This document shows, in pieces, positions 7,232 to 15,078 of a DNA stretch of 35,101 bases (its first letter is position 1; every line of letters begins with the position of its first letter). The notes beneath the pieces are model-generated. The model made no database searches. It had not been told where the DNA came from and saw only the letters and a list, made by a program, of their open reading frames with translations. Source of the stretch: Actinomycetes bacterium (GTDB lineage: Bacteria > Actinomycetota > Actinomycetes > Streptosporangiales > Streptosporangiaceae); NCBI GenBank assembly GCA_025964575.1, contig JAOPYO010000116.1, positions 1 to 35,101 on the forward strand. The letters run 5' to 3'. Both the position numbers and the translations under genes were made by a program.

Positions 7232-8329
7232 TTGCGCCTACGAGCCCCCCGCGTTGCGCTGCTGGTCACGTCGGTCACCGGTGCCGTCGTTGCGACGGCC
7301 TTCGCGGTCATGTCCGCCACCGGGTCCACGTCCACCGCGTCGCCGGTAGCGGCCAAGGCCGCGGCGACCGACCCTTCCGCCGCGGCGGTCACCAACACCG
7401 TTACCCAGTCCGCGGCCCAGGTGCAGGCCTACTGGACCGCCTCGCGACTGCGTTCCGCGCGAGACCTCACGAACACCGAGGTCACCTCGGCCCGCACCGC
7501 TACCACCACCGCGCTGCGGTCGGTCGAGGCCAGCGGTGAAACCCTGGTGGGCGACCCCACCACGCCCACCGGGCCCGTGACCACAGCTGCTGACTCGGCG
7601 GCCGCCCGCAAGGCCTTCCCGAAGAACCCGAAGGCGAAGATCTGGACTAAGCACGGCACCGCTCCCGCACGGACCATCGGCAAGCTCTTCTTCACCAAGA
7701 AGAGCGGCGGTAACTTCTCGTGCTCCGCCACCGTCATCACCGCCAAGAACAAGAGCACGGTGTGGACCGCCGGGCACTGCGTCTACGACGGCGGCAAGAC
7801 GAACGCCACGCACCAGAACTTTCTGTTTCGCCCGGACTACGTCGACGGTAAGTCCCGCGGCTCTTGGACGGTCCACTGGGTCAGCACCACCCAGGGTTGG
7901 ATCAAGAACGCTGACTCGGCCTACGACATCGGGGCATTGGTGACGAACAAGCTGGGCGGGAAGACGCTGCAGAGCGTGACCGGCAGCCAGGGCTACAAGT
8001 TCAACCAGAGCCGGAACTGGAACGTCTACGACTTCGGTTACCCCGGTGACCTGCTGCCCTCCGGCACGAAGATCAGCAGCAACAAGCTGCGATACTGCAG
8101 CGGCCCGACCGTCCGGGCCAGCTACGGCACGGGCAAGCCGATCGGCTACGCCCTGCACTGCACCATGGGTCACGGCGCCAGTGGCGGCCCCTGGCTGGCC
8201 GAGATCAGCAAGGGCCTTGGCCGGATCGTGGGTATCAACAGCACCCACAGCCTGAAGAACGACTACATGTTCAGCCCGTTCCTGGGCACCGCGGCGATCA
8301 ACGTCTACAACTACGCGGCAGCCCACTAG
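7232..8329 (+). CDS. secreted trypsin-fold serine protease (V8/Glu-endopeptidase-like) with pro-region
   Basis: 365-residue preproprotein. A hydrophobic signal segment spans about residues 8-42. A pro-region follows with the motif VQAYWTASRLRSARDL (64-79), and the chymotrypsin-fold domain runs from about 145. The catalytic triad is visible: H182 in TAGHCVYD, D232 in AYDIGAL and S317 in GHGASGGPW. C164/C183 and C289/C310 can form the usual disulfides. Basic, Lys-rich mature domain. The start is TTG at 7232 with AGGAG five bases upstream. It should be exported and activated by removal of the pro-region. A strong terminator follows at 8351-8387. The convergent neighbour encodes a small exported protein with the same pro-region motif. 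S1-family identity is sure; cleavage specificity is not. Confidence 0.93.
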   Translation: MRLRAPRVALLVTSVTGAVVATAFAVMSATGSTSTASPVAAKAAATDPSAAAVTNTVTQSAAQVQAYWTASRLRSARDLTNTEVTSARTATTTALRSVEASGETLVGDPTTPTGPVTTAADSAAARKAFPKNPKAKIWTKHGTAPARTIGKLFFTKKSGGNFSCSATVITAKNKSTVWTAGHCVYDGGKTNATHQNFLFRPDYVDGKSRGSWTVHWVSTTQGWIKNADSAYDIGALVTNKLGGKTLQSVTGSQGYKFNQSRNWNVYDFGYPGDLLPSGTKISSNKLRYCSGPTVRASYGTGKPIGYALHCTMGHGASGGPWLAEISKGLGRIVGINSTHSLKNDYMFSPFLGTAAINVYNYAAAH

Positions 8330-8350
8330 CGCACGCACCGGCTGTCAGGC

Positions 8351-8387
8351 CGATGGCCCTACCGGATCCGCTCCGGTGGGGCCATCG
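8351..8387. terminator. bidirectional hairpin terminator
   Basis: Arms 8351-8365 and 8373-8387 pair over 15 bp with one G-U type mismatch and a 7-base loop. It lies between the convergent stops of the protease and the small exported protein, so it can serve both. Confidence 0.85.
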
Positions 8388-8398
8388 CCTTACCGACC

Positions 8399-8659
8399 TC
8401 AGCCTGGCTCAGCCGCCGGGGCCTCCGGCATCTCGGCCGGCTTGGCGTTCTTCTGCCTCTCGGGCGTCCAGTACTTCTGCACGCTCTCCGGGTCCTGGCC
8501 CGGCACGCCCGTCAGGTCGTGCCCGACCGCATGCTCAGGTCCCGGGGGCTTCGGATCCTGGGCCTGGGCACTGCCGATGCCGAGCAGCCAGACAGCGGCC
8601 ACCGCCACGGCGGCGACAGCGGCACCGACAAATGCCACGATGACGCTTCTACGACTCAT
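8399..8659 (-). CDS. small exported protein with protease pro-region motif
   Basis: 86 residues. The N-terminal MSRRSVIVAF and following hydrophobic stretch to about residue 29, then AQAQDP, form a typical signal peptide with AxA cleavage. The mature part is about 53 residues, acidic and Pro-rich. Residues 60-75 read VQKYWTPERQKNAKPA. This matches the pro-region of the protease encoded next door (VQAYWTASRLRSARDL), sharing V-Q-x-Y-W-T-x-x-R and a following Ala, and it resembles the YWTPERM-type motif often seen ahead of secreted actinobacterial serine proteases. No protease domain follows. ATG at 8659 with GAGAGGGGGCGAGG upstream; the frame is open further upstream but without a ribosome site. 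It could act as a free propeptide-like inhibitor or chaperone, or be a leftover of a lost protease gene. Confidence 0.72.
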   Translation of the reverse strand: MSRRSVIVAFVGAAVAAVAVAAVWLLGIGSAQAQDPKPPGPEHAVGHDLTGVPGQDPESVQKYWTPERQKNAKPAEMPEAPAAEPG

Positions 8660-8736
8660 CCTCGCCCCCTCTCGTATGACTACAGCTTCTCCCCCCCAAG
8701 GACCCGCGAGACCACTCGAAGGTTGCATGGGACCGT

Positions 8737-8742
8737 TAGAGT
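8737..8742 (+). promoter_or_regulatory. -10 hexamer of leaderless promoter
   Basis: TAGAGT ends 8 bases before the GTG at 8751; no clear -35. It supports 8751 as the start of the helicase-associated gene. Confidence 0.35.
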
Positions 8743-8750
8743 GGCTGAGC

Positions 8751-10952
8751 GTGAACAACGTCGACGAGCTGATCGACTGGCTGAAGCAGCGCTCACCCGA
8801 GCAGATCGCGCGCCTGCTCGACGAACGGCCCCACCTGCTCGTGTACGGATCCGTACCGCAGAACCTCCGGGACCTCGCCCAGCAGCTGCTCCGCGACCAC
8901 TACTCCTACGGTCTGCTGCACGAGATCGACCGGCCGGAGCAGGAGCTGCTGGCCGCCGCGGCCCGCCTCACCCAAGATCTGAACAGCGGCCCTTATGCCT
9001 ACGCGCATGCGGTCTCTCGTCCCCTCCCGGTGGCGGAGCTACTGGCCGCCGTCGGCGACGACGGTTCCGCGCGGGCCGTGCTGGACGATCTCCGCGCCCG
9101 GCTGCTCCTGCTGCCGGCCGGGCCCGACCACATCCGGGTGCCCGCGCTGATCCGCCAGACCTTCGTGGTGCGGGAGTATGCACCGGCTCCGCTCGACCGG
9201 GTGCTGAGCTCTTCGTTCAACAAAGCCCCGGTCATGGTGATCGCCGAACATCTCGGCATCGGCTCCGCGACCCGGATCGAGGCCCAGCGGCGGATCGTGG
9301 CCATGCTGAGCGACCCTGACCAGGTCCGCGCTCTGGTCTCTTCGGCTCCCGAGGACGCCCGCGAGATGCTCGGCAAGCTGCTGTCCGAACGGGCACTGCT
9401 GGGCACCCATAGCTTCGAGTGGGAGGCCGGAAGGTACTCCTTCCGCAACGGGGGCTCGGGTGATCCGGACACCGACTGGCTGGCCCGGCGGGGGCTGCTG
9501 GTCCCTGCCGGCCGGGACCGGGCCGAGGTGCCTCTCGAGGTCGCCCAGATCCTCGGCGGCCCGGCCACCTCGCCGTTCACCCCAGAGCCGCCACGACCGG
9601 CCACCGTCCCCGTACCTCCCGACCGGGTGCGTGGCGAGGCGCAGTCCGCGGCGGCCACCGCCGCCAACCGGATCGGTCTGCTGCTGAAGACCCTGGCCAC
9701 CGAGCCGGCCATGCTGCGCAAAAGCGGTGGCCTTGCGGTACGGGAAACCCGCCGGCTGGCCAAGGTGCTCGGTGTGGACGAGGACGAGACCCGGCTCTGG
9801 ATCGATCTCTGCGAGGCCGCCTGGCTGCTCGGCATCGAGGCCCCCAAGAAGAGAGCCGACTATCCACGGCTGCTGCCCACCCCCGCCTACGACGACTGGC
9901 TGACGCTTCCGCCCGCCGAGCGGCTGGCCCCGGTCATCGCCGCCTGGAGCAGGATCAAGGACGTCATCACCTGGTGGCCGGAGGACGGCGAGAACCCGGT
10001 CGCGCTGGCCGACTCCCGTGACGCCTGCGCGGTGGGGCTGCGTACCTCGGTGTTGCATGCCCTGGCCGCACTGCCCCCAGGCACCGCGCTGTCCCCGCGC
10101 ACCGCGGCGGTGGAGCTGACCGAGGCCGCCGCCTGGCACCGGCCGATGTGTGTACGGGAGTACGGCGCCGAACGCGTGACCGCGACACTCCTCGAAGCGC
10201 AGCTCCTCGGGGTATCCGCCCTGGGCACCCTCACCGAGGCCGGCCACGCCCTGCTGCGAATGCTCGAAGCCGGCGGCACCGACGACTCCGGCACCAGCGG
10301 CTTGGGCTCGGGCAGCGCGGAGCTGTCGGCTGCGCTGGACGGTCTGCTGCCCCCGCCGCAGAGTACGGCCCGCTTCCAGGGGGACCTGACCGCCATCGTC
10401 CCCGGCACCCCCACGCCCGAGCTGGCCTCGTTGCTGGACTCCATCGCGGACCGCGAGTCGGAGGGGCAGGCACACGTCTGGCGGTTCGGTGCGGCCTCGG
10501 TGCGCCGCGGCCTGGACGGCGGTGCCGATGCCGCCGACCTGCTCGAACGGCTCGCCGGTGTCGCCCACGGAGTTCTTCCCCAGCCGCTGGAATATCTCCT
10601 GCGGGACACCGCCCGCAAGCACGGCTCGATCCGGGTGGTGCGGTCGGCCTGCTGTCTACGCTCCGACGACGAGGCCCTGGTGCTGGAGCTCTCCCAGCAC
10701 CGCGCGCTCCGCAAGCTCGGACTTCGCCGGATCGCCCCCACCGTGCTGATCAGCACCCAGCCGATCAAGTCCACCCTGGAGGCCCTGCGCTTGGCCGGCT
10801 ACTCCCCAGCCCTGGAGGCCGCCACCGGAGTCACCGAGGTGGAACGCACCCCCGAGCACCGCGCCCCGGCCCGCCGCGAGCGTCCCGCTTCGGCCCGCCG
10901 CGGTCGACCCGCCCCGTCCAGCCTCGAACTCGCCCACCGCTTCCTCCGCTGA
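8751..10952 (+). CDS. XPB/Ssl2 helicase-associated domain protein (Rv0862c-like)
   Basis: 733-residue soluble protein. It begins with a helical part (MNNVDELIDWLKQRSPEQIA, then RLLDERPHLL) and ends with the segment HVWRFGAASVRRGLDGGADAADLL onwards to LRKLGLRRIAPTVLISTQP. That C-terminal part is characteristic of the Helicase_C_3 / helicase XPB-Ssl2 N-terminal domain family, as in Mycobacterium tuberculosis Rv0862c. There, the gene is next to the XPB-type helicase gene; here no helicase is present in the window. No Walker motifs are visible, so it is not itself an ATPase. The basic, disordered tail from about residue 685 (HRAPARRERPASARRGRP) may bind nucleic acid. Start GTG 8751 fits the family's N-terminus and a leaderless promoter; the longer open frame from 8376 is antisense to the small exported gene. 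Confidence 0.85.
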   Translation: MNNVDELIDWLKQRSPEQIARLLDERPHLLVYGSVPQNLRDLAQQLLRDHYSYGLLHEIDRPEQELLAAAARLTQDLNSGPYAYAHAVSRPLPVAELLAAVGDDGSARAVLDDLRARLLLLPAGPDHIRVPALIRQTFVVREYAPAPLDRVLSSSFNKAPVMVIAEHLGIGSATRIEAQRRIVAMLSDPDQVRALVSSAPEDAREMLGKLLSERALLGTHSFEWEAGRYSFRNGGSGDPDTDWLARRGLLVPAGRDRAEVPLEVAQILGGPATSPFTPEPPRPATVPVPPDRVRGEAQSAAATAANRIGLLLKTLATEPAMLRKSGGLAVRETRRLAKVLGVDEDETRLWIDLCEAAWLLGIEAPKKRADYPRLLPTPAYDDWLTLPPAERLAPVIAAWSRIKDVITWWPEDGENPVALADSRDACAVGLRTSVLHALAALPPGTALSPRTAAVELTEAAAWHRPMCVREYGAERVTATLLEAQLLGVSALGTLTEAGHALLRMLEAGGTDDSGTSGLGSGSAELSAALDGLLPPPQSTARFQGDLTAIVPGTPTPELASLLDSIADRESEGQAHVWRFGAASVRRGLDGGADAADLLERLAGVAHGVLPQPLEYLLRDTARKHGSIRVVRSACCLRSDDEALVLELSQHRALRKLGLRRIAPTVLISTQPIKSTLEALRLAGYSPALEAATGVTEVERTPEHRAPARRERPASARRGRPAPSSLELAHRFLR

Positions 10953-11000
10953 CCCCCGAAGCCCAGGGCCGCCGGGCATCATGTACCACGAAAGCCCCCC

Positions 11001-11030
11001 TTGTCCCTTGCGTACCACTGCGGTTACATT
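11001..11030 (+). promoter_or_regulatory. candidate promoter of the Ig-like protein gene
   Basis: TTGTCC (11001-11006), an 18-base spacer and TACATT (11025-11030), followed by GGAGG (11050-11054) and the ATG at 11062. This is a conventional leadered arrangement. Confidence 0.4.
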
Positions 11031-11061
11031 CCGCTGTACTGATCGCCGTGGAGGACCCCCC

Positions 11062-12111
11062 ATGACACGCACGCGTATCGGCTCTCTGGTAGCAGCCGCT
11101 GCCCTCGGCGGATCGGCCACGATCGTGGTCACCGGCGTCGCCTCCGCCGCAACCTGGCATGTCACCTTCGGGGCGGGGCACCTGTCCCCCAGCCCCGTGA
11201 AGATCAACCTTTCGGCGGTCAAGGTGACCGTCGAGTTCCCGGTCGGCACTCCGGCCAAGGAGACCGCGGTCCAGTCGGTCAGTGCCGATCTGGTCTCCCC
11301 TACCGGAGCGAAGACCACTATCAAGTACCTCGCTCTGACCAGCGGAAACGGCCATCAAGGCAATTGGCGGGGCGTGGCCTGGCTGCCGCCGGAGAGCGCC
11401 GCCGGCATCTGGAAGATCAATGCCCGAGCCGGCGCCGGATCGCAGAGCGCGACGAAGAGCCCCACCGGAACGTTCACCGTCGCCAAGACCAGGATCCCGC
11501 CGCTGGCCGTCTCCCCGGGCGCGCTCACCGTCGTCCCCGGGCGTACGGCCGCCACGACCGTGCGCGTCCACCTGGACGAGCCGACCAACGTCGACTACGT
11601 CCACCTGGAGCTCATTCGCGGCGGAACTCACAAGTCGCTGTCACAGATGCCGCTGGTCGGCGGCGATGCCCGCTACGGGGTGTGGTCCGGCCATCTCGGC
11701 TTCGGCCCCGGCGACCTCGGCGTCTGGCGGATCGACACCACCGTGTACGCCGGCAGCCAGCACAGCGGCCCGTCCGGCTCGATCACCGTGAAGGGCGCCA
11801 GTTCACTGAGCGCGGATGCCGGGCCCGAGCCGGTCCGCAAGGGACACCGGCTCACAGTCAAGGGCGCCCTGCGCCATCTGAACGCCGCCGGCAAGCTGTC
11901 CGGCTACGCCGGGCAGAAGGTGACCATCTATCTCCGGCCGCTCGGCTCACACAAGTCGTACCGCCTCGGCACCGCGACCACGGACCGCAACGGCAACTAC
12001 TCCTACAAGCTCTACGCCGCGCGCAGTGGCTCGTTCAGGGCCACCTGGGCCGGCACCGGGCTCTACGTCGCGGCCGCCAGCAGCGAGGACTACGTCCGTG
12101 TCCGCCGCTGA
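11062..12111 (+). CDS. secreted protein with Ig-like/beta-sandwich repeats
   Basis: 349 residues. A signal peptide is clear: MTRTRIGSLVAAAALGGSAT, then IVVTGVASA with likely cleavage after residue 29. The mature part is beta-rich and appears built of three modules. Two similar ones contain WRGVAWLPPESAAGIWKI and WSGHLGFGPGDLGVWRIDT. The third (from about 250: GPEPVRKGHRLTVKGAL, later TTDRNGNYSYKLYAARSGSF) looks like the Ig-like substitution domain common in actinobacterial surface proteins. No catalytic motif, LPXTG or membrane anchor. ATG 11062 has GGAGG seven bases upstream. The next gene starts inside its last 14 bases, so the two products are probably made together. Likely cell-surface or matrix adhesion; no ligand can be named. 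Confidence 0.85.
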   Translation: MTRTRIGSLVAAAALGGSATIVVTGVASAATWHVTFGAGHLSPSPVKINLSAVKVTVEFPVGTPAKETAVQSVSADLVSPTGAKTTIKYLALTSGNGHQGNWRGVAWLPPESAAGIWKINARAGAGSQSATKSPTGTFTVAKTRIPPLAVSPGALTVVPGRTAATTVRVHLDEPTNVDYVHLELIRGGTHKSLSQMPLVGGDARYGVWSGHLGFGPGDLGVWRIDTTVYAGSQHSGPSGSITVKGASSLSADAGPEPVRKGHRLTVKGALRHLNAAGKLSGYAGQKVTIYLRPLGSHKSYRLGTATTDRNGNYSYKLYAARSGSFRATWAGTGLYVAAASSEDYVRVRR

Positions 12112-12670
12112 CACCGACCCGCTGAACGGACCCGGGGATCTTCTGCGATCCACCTCATCGCCCCCCGACAGCTTCGGCAACTCCAGTACGCCGGCGTCGC
12201 CCGTACTGGAACCTGAGCCGCTGCCGTCCATCGAAGATCTGCATGCACTACGCACGGCCTGGGTTGAACCCGATCGCCGATCCAGGCGACTCCACATTCC
12301 GCGCGGCATGATCCTGCTGGCCTGTGGCTTGGCCGCCGGAGTCGTGGTGGGTGTCCTTCTCGTCGGCCAGGTCGATGGTTTCCGCACCCAGGGAGTGACG
12401 ATCACCGCCCCGCCTGTGACCCTGACCCAGACCGCCGCGATCGCCGCTCCGCCACCGACCCCGGCCTCCGCACGTCCCGCCCCCGCACCGTCCCCGACGG
12501 CCTCTCACGGGCGGGCCCAGCGGCGGGCCCAGCCGCAGCCCCACCGGCCGCCCAGCAGCGCCGCCCACGCCACCAAGCGGCCTTCCGCCGCAAGCCATCC
12601 CCGTCCCACGCACAAGCTCGGGTGTCCGGTCTATGACGACCACGGCAACGTCATCGCCTGGAACTGCTGA
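12098..12670 (+). CDS. single-pass membrane protein with Pro-rich extracytoplasmic domain
   Basis: 190 residues: a cytoplasmic acidic/Pro-rich N-terminus (about 60), a basic patch EPDRRSRRLHIPRG, one membrane helix (about 71-91, MILLACGLAAGVVVGVLLVG), then an Ala/Pro/Arg-rich low-complexity stretch ending in a short conserved-looking tail GCPVYDDHGNVIAWNC with two cysteines. Orientation by the positive-inside rule places the tail outside. The GTG at 12098 overlaps the upstream secreted gene by 14 bases, with GAGGA eight bases before it, which implies translational coupling. I do not recognise a named family. The two tail cysteines may form a disulfide. Confidence 0.75.
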   Translation: MSAADTDPLNGPGDLLRSTSSPPDSFGNSSTPASPVLEPEPLPSIEDLHALRTAWVEPDRRSRRLHIPRGMILLACGLAAGVVVGVLLVGQVDGFRTQGVTITAPPVTLTQTAAIAAPPPTPASARPAPAPSPTASHGRAQRRAQPQPHRPPSSAAHATKRPSAASHPRPTHKLGCPVYDDHGNVIAWNC

Positions 12671-12696
12671 GCGCGCTCGTCTTTCGGTGAAGGGAC

Positions 12697-13704
12697 TCAA
12701 GGCGCGGCAAACGCGGGGGCGCCACAACACTTCTTGTACTTGCGGTCGGACCCGCACCAGCAGCCGTCGTTACGGCCGGGCGGCCAGGCCACCAGGGTGA
12801 GCCCGTCGCTCTCGACGTAGCCCAGCCAGGTCTCCTGGAGGGAGGGGTCACGCCCTTCGCGTTCGGCGAAGGCCAGCAGCCCAGGTACGTCGATAGGAGC
12901 GACACTCGGCTTGGCTCCCTCACGGGCGACGGAGCCCCGGAGCGACCGTTCCACCTCCCGCCGGTGATCCTCGTGGTCCCCCTCGAAACCCACGTTCAGC
13001 AGCCCGCGCCGCTGTGCCTCGGCGAAGTCTGCCGCCGGGAAGTAAGGAACACGCAGTTGTACGGCCGCCGGGGTGCGGGCCGCCGCGGCCTGACGGGCCA
13101 GCTCGGCGTACTCCTCGATCTCGGCGTCGAACACCCGGTCGGTCAGCCCGGCCGCCTTCGCCAGCCGCCGGCGCTCCTCGTCCAGGAACATGAACCGCGC
13201 GGGCCGCAGCCCGGCCGCCATGGCCTCCCTGCTCGCGTCCACGAGCCAGCCCACCGCGGTCGGCACATCATCGAGGAGGTCCCCGACGATGCGCGCAGCA
13301 TCCCCGTACACCTGAAAGTCTCGATCCGAGACCGGCTTGGTGTCCTCGTCGGTCCGCACCTGGCGCACCACCCGCATGGCCTCATCGGCCCGCCCGGCCC
13401 TCGCGTGGAACCCACCGATGCGCAGGAAACCTCGGGTACGGTCCGCCGGGTCGAGGTCCACGTCGAGGATCCGGCGCTCCGCGGCGATCGCCTCGTCGAA
13501 TCTGCCGGCCTGGGCGTAGAGGTCTGCGAGCTCCTCCAGATAGACCGGCAGTTCCAGGTCGCCCGCGGCGCGTGGGTCCGACAGCGCCCGCTCCATCAGG
13601 GCGAGGACCGCCTCTTCGTCGCCCTCCTCATAGGCGACGTCGAGCACCTCCTCCAGGTCGAGGGGCTGGAAGAGATCGTCGCTCAAACGGGTCCGGTCTG
13701 CCAT
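12697..13704 (-). CDS. TPR-like protein with C-terminal SEC-C zinc motif
   Basis: 335-residue soluble protein. The first half is helical and TPR-like (ALDSDP-type repeats such as ELADLYAQAGRFDEAIAAER and GFLRIGGFHARAGRADEAMR). The last residues carry a SEC-C motif, GRNDGCWCGSDRKYKKCCG, with the Cys/Cys/Cys/Cys pattern known to bind zinc in SecA and many unrelated proteins. A segment near 260-310 (DVPGLLAFAEREGRDPSLQETW) is a separate helical module. ATG 13704 is preferred over the TTG at 13722. The ribosome site is weak (GGATCC). Function unknown; SEC-C often serves in protein or ribosome contacts. No operon partner. Confidence 0.85.
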   Translation of the reverse strand: MADRTRLSDDLFQPLDLEEVLDVAYEEGDEEAVLALMERALSDPRAAGDLELPVYLEELADLYAQAGRFDEAIAAERRILDVDLDPADRTRGFLRIGGFHARAGRADEAMRVVRQVRTDEDTKPVSDRDFQVYGDAARIVGDLLDDVPTAVGWLVDASREAMAAGLRPARFMFLDEERRRLAKAAGLTDRVFDAEIEEYAELARQAAAARTPAAVQLRVPYFPAADFAEAQRRGLLNVGFEGDHEDHRREVERSLRGSVAREGAKPSVAPIDVPGLLAFAEREGRDPSLQETWLGYVESDGLTLVAWPPGRNDGCWCGSDRKYKKCCGAPAFAAP

Positions 13705-13813
13705 GGATCCATCGTCTCGCAACCTGCGCCCTCGGCTGTCCCCACGTCGGGCTCAGCCACCTTCCCGCAAGATTAATGTCCGAGTTGTCACCGAACACCC
13801 GATCTACGAGCCG

Positions 13814-14080
13814 TCAGCTCAGGGTCCATTCGCCGGAGCCGTAGTCACAGACGATGGTGACGGCCGGGTCGATGTAGTGCTCGCCCTGTTCGTCCTCGAT
13901 CGTCGCGTGGTCAACGGCGGTGACGACGAGTTCATGGTCGACCGGCCCGCCGGGTTCGCTGGGAACCGCCACCGAGATGGGCATGTAGTCGGGTAGTCCG
14001 GCGAGAGCCTCACGCACCTGGCCGACGGTGAGAGCCGGCTGGTCGTGCTCATACAGCCGAAAAGACCCTGCTGCCGTCAT
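13814..14080 (-). CDS. small hypothetical protein (DUF6225-like)
   Basis: 88 residues, acidic, no signal or membrane segment. The pattern LTVGQVREALAGLPDYMPISV, then EPGGPVDHELVVTAVD, is of a type I associate with DUF6225 proteins of actinomycetes, but the assignment is by memory. It has a strong ribosome site, GAGGAGGG, six bases before the ATG at 14080, so it is very probably translated. It is isolated: the upstream neighbour on the same strand is a DUF397 fragment. No function is proposed. Confidence 0.7.
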   Translation of the reverse strand: MTAAGSFRLYEHDQPALTVGQVREALAGLPDYMPISVAVPSEPGGPVDHELVVTAVDHATIEDEQGEHYIDPAVTIVCDYGSGEWTLS

Positions 14081-14172
14081 GCCAGCCCTCCTCGAGATCT
14101 ACGGACGGGAGGCTTCGTCGCCCAGGAGATCATCTCAGCCGGAGCAGCACCACGTCACCCTGTCATCTACCG

Positions 14173-14316
14173 CTACCTGACCTCGTCGAACCCGCGCGCC
14201 TTGATGCCATCGAGAAAGCCGCGCCACTCGGCTTCGGCGAAGTAGAGACATGGGCCTTCAGCATTCTTAGAGTCCCAAAAAAGCAACCACAGCCCTCGGT
14301 CTCGGTGCTGGACACA
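14173..14316 (-). pseudogene. DUF397 remnant (C-terminal part)
   Basis: Reading leftward, the last 47 codons before TAG at 14173 contain WDSKNAEGPCLYFAEAEWRGF and then LDGIKARGFDEV. This is the characteristic DUF397 ending, usually RDSK followed by GP-x-L-x-F-x-x-x-EW-x-x-F. CVQHRDRGLW just upstream also fits the usual CVEVA region. The expected N-terminal W-R-K-S-S part is absent in all three leftward frames; the sequence there belongs instead to the rightward coiled-coil gene. No plausible start with a ribosome site precedes it. DUF397 genes normally accompany XRE-type regulators in actinomycetes; none is here. Probably the stump left by a rearrangement with a breakpoint near 14300-14320. 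Confidence 0.65.
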
Positions 14317-14887
14317 GTGGTCAAGAAGATCATCGAGCCTGGCCTGGCCAATCTCACCGAGTGCCACGGACGCCAAGAGAAGATGCTCGACCGCCATCGC
14401 AAACTTCTGGTCGAAAACGCGGACACCCTCCAGCGGGTCGAACGTACACTCGGCGAGTTTCGTGGCGAGATGGGCGAGTTTCGCACCGAGATCCGCGGCG
14501 AACTGGGCAAGTTCCGCACCGAGGCGGGCGAGTTTCGCACCGAGGTCCGCGGCGAACTCGGCAAGTTCCGCACCGAGATCCGCGGCGAACTCGGCGAAAT
14601 CCGCACAGAGATCAGCGCGGTCCGCGGTGAACTCGGCGGGCTCCGCACAGAGATCGGTGAAGTCCGCACCGAACTCCACACACAGATCGGTGAAGTCCGC
14701 AGCGAACTCCACGCGCAGATTCGGCGAGGTCCGCGGCGAGATCAAGGACGTTGGCGACGAGGTCAAGCGGGCCCGCAGCGAGACAGCCTGCCTGCGTACG
14801 GACATGACGACGAAGTTCGACGGCGTCAACGCGAAGTTCGACCAGCTCTTCGAGCTGCTGAAACGAGATCAGCGAGGCAGCGACTAA
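14305..14887 (+). pseudogene. hendecad coiled-coil protein, frame broken by one extra base
   Basis: From GTG 14305 the frame encodes a long helical protein with repeats such as GEFRTEIRGELGKFRTE, 11- and 18-residue periods typical of a continuous coiled coil. Near 14720 the coiled-coil sense jumps to the next frame. Before it the frame reads SELHAQ; after it GEVRGEIKDVGDEVKRARSE, then MTTKFDGVNAKFDQLFELL, a common ending for such proteins, stopping at 14887. Removing one T at 14720/14721 restores an uninterrupted repeat (CAG ATC GGC GAG, as in the preceding copy). The unshifted frame runs on to 14910, into the terminator stem, with Arg-rich sense typical of a wrong frame. Start uncertain: no ribosome site; ATG 14383 is an alternative. 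Genuine mutation, sequencing error and programmed shift remain open. Confidence 0.65.
14473..14580 (+). repeat. two-copy 54-bp tandem repeat inside the coiled-coil gene
   Basis: Units 14473-14526 and 14527-14580 differ at only a few positions and encode near-identical 18-residue blocks. Flanking sequence holds further decayed copies of the same module. Confidence 0.85.
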
Positions 14888-14900
14888 GGCCGGTCGTCGT

Positions 14901-14940
14901 GCGGCTGTGATCCGGCGAATCGGCGCAGGATCACAGCCGC
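14901..14940 (+). terminator. hairpin terminator after the coiled-coil gene
   Basis: Perfect 13-bp stem (14901-14913 with 14928-14940) and a 14-base loop. It begins 13 bases after the stop of the restored frame at 14887, which supports 14887 as the original gene end. Confidence 0.8.
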
Positions 14941-15042
14941 GCTCAAGACCGGCGGCGCTTTGTGTAAGTACCAGGCCGCTCGCTCGACACTGGAACCCCC
15001 AGGTCGATTCCGAGCTGCTCACTCCAAGCCGAACTGCTCTGT

Positions 15043-15062
15043 CCTATTGAAGCCTATTGAAG
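15043..15062. repeat. 10-bp tandem direct repeat
   Basis: CCTATTGAAG occurs twice in direct succession in the 263-base gap between the coiled-coil gene and lctP. No role is apparent. The rest of the gap holds the two terminators listed separately and nothing else that I can support. Confidence 0.6.
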
Positions 15063-15078
15063 GCCTCGCTGGACAGGA

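Noticed and set aside
14317..14829. Leftward open frame running through the coiled-coil repeats into the DUF397 stump
   Set aside because: Its AEFAADLGAEL-type repeats mirror the rightward repeats and have no ribosome site; only the DUF397 end is credible.
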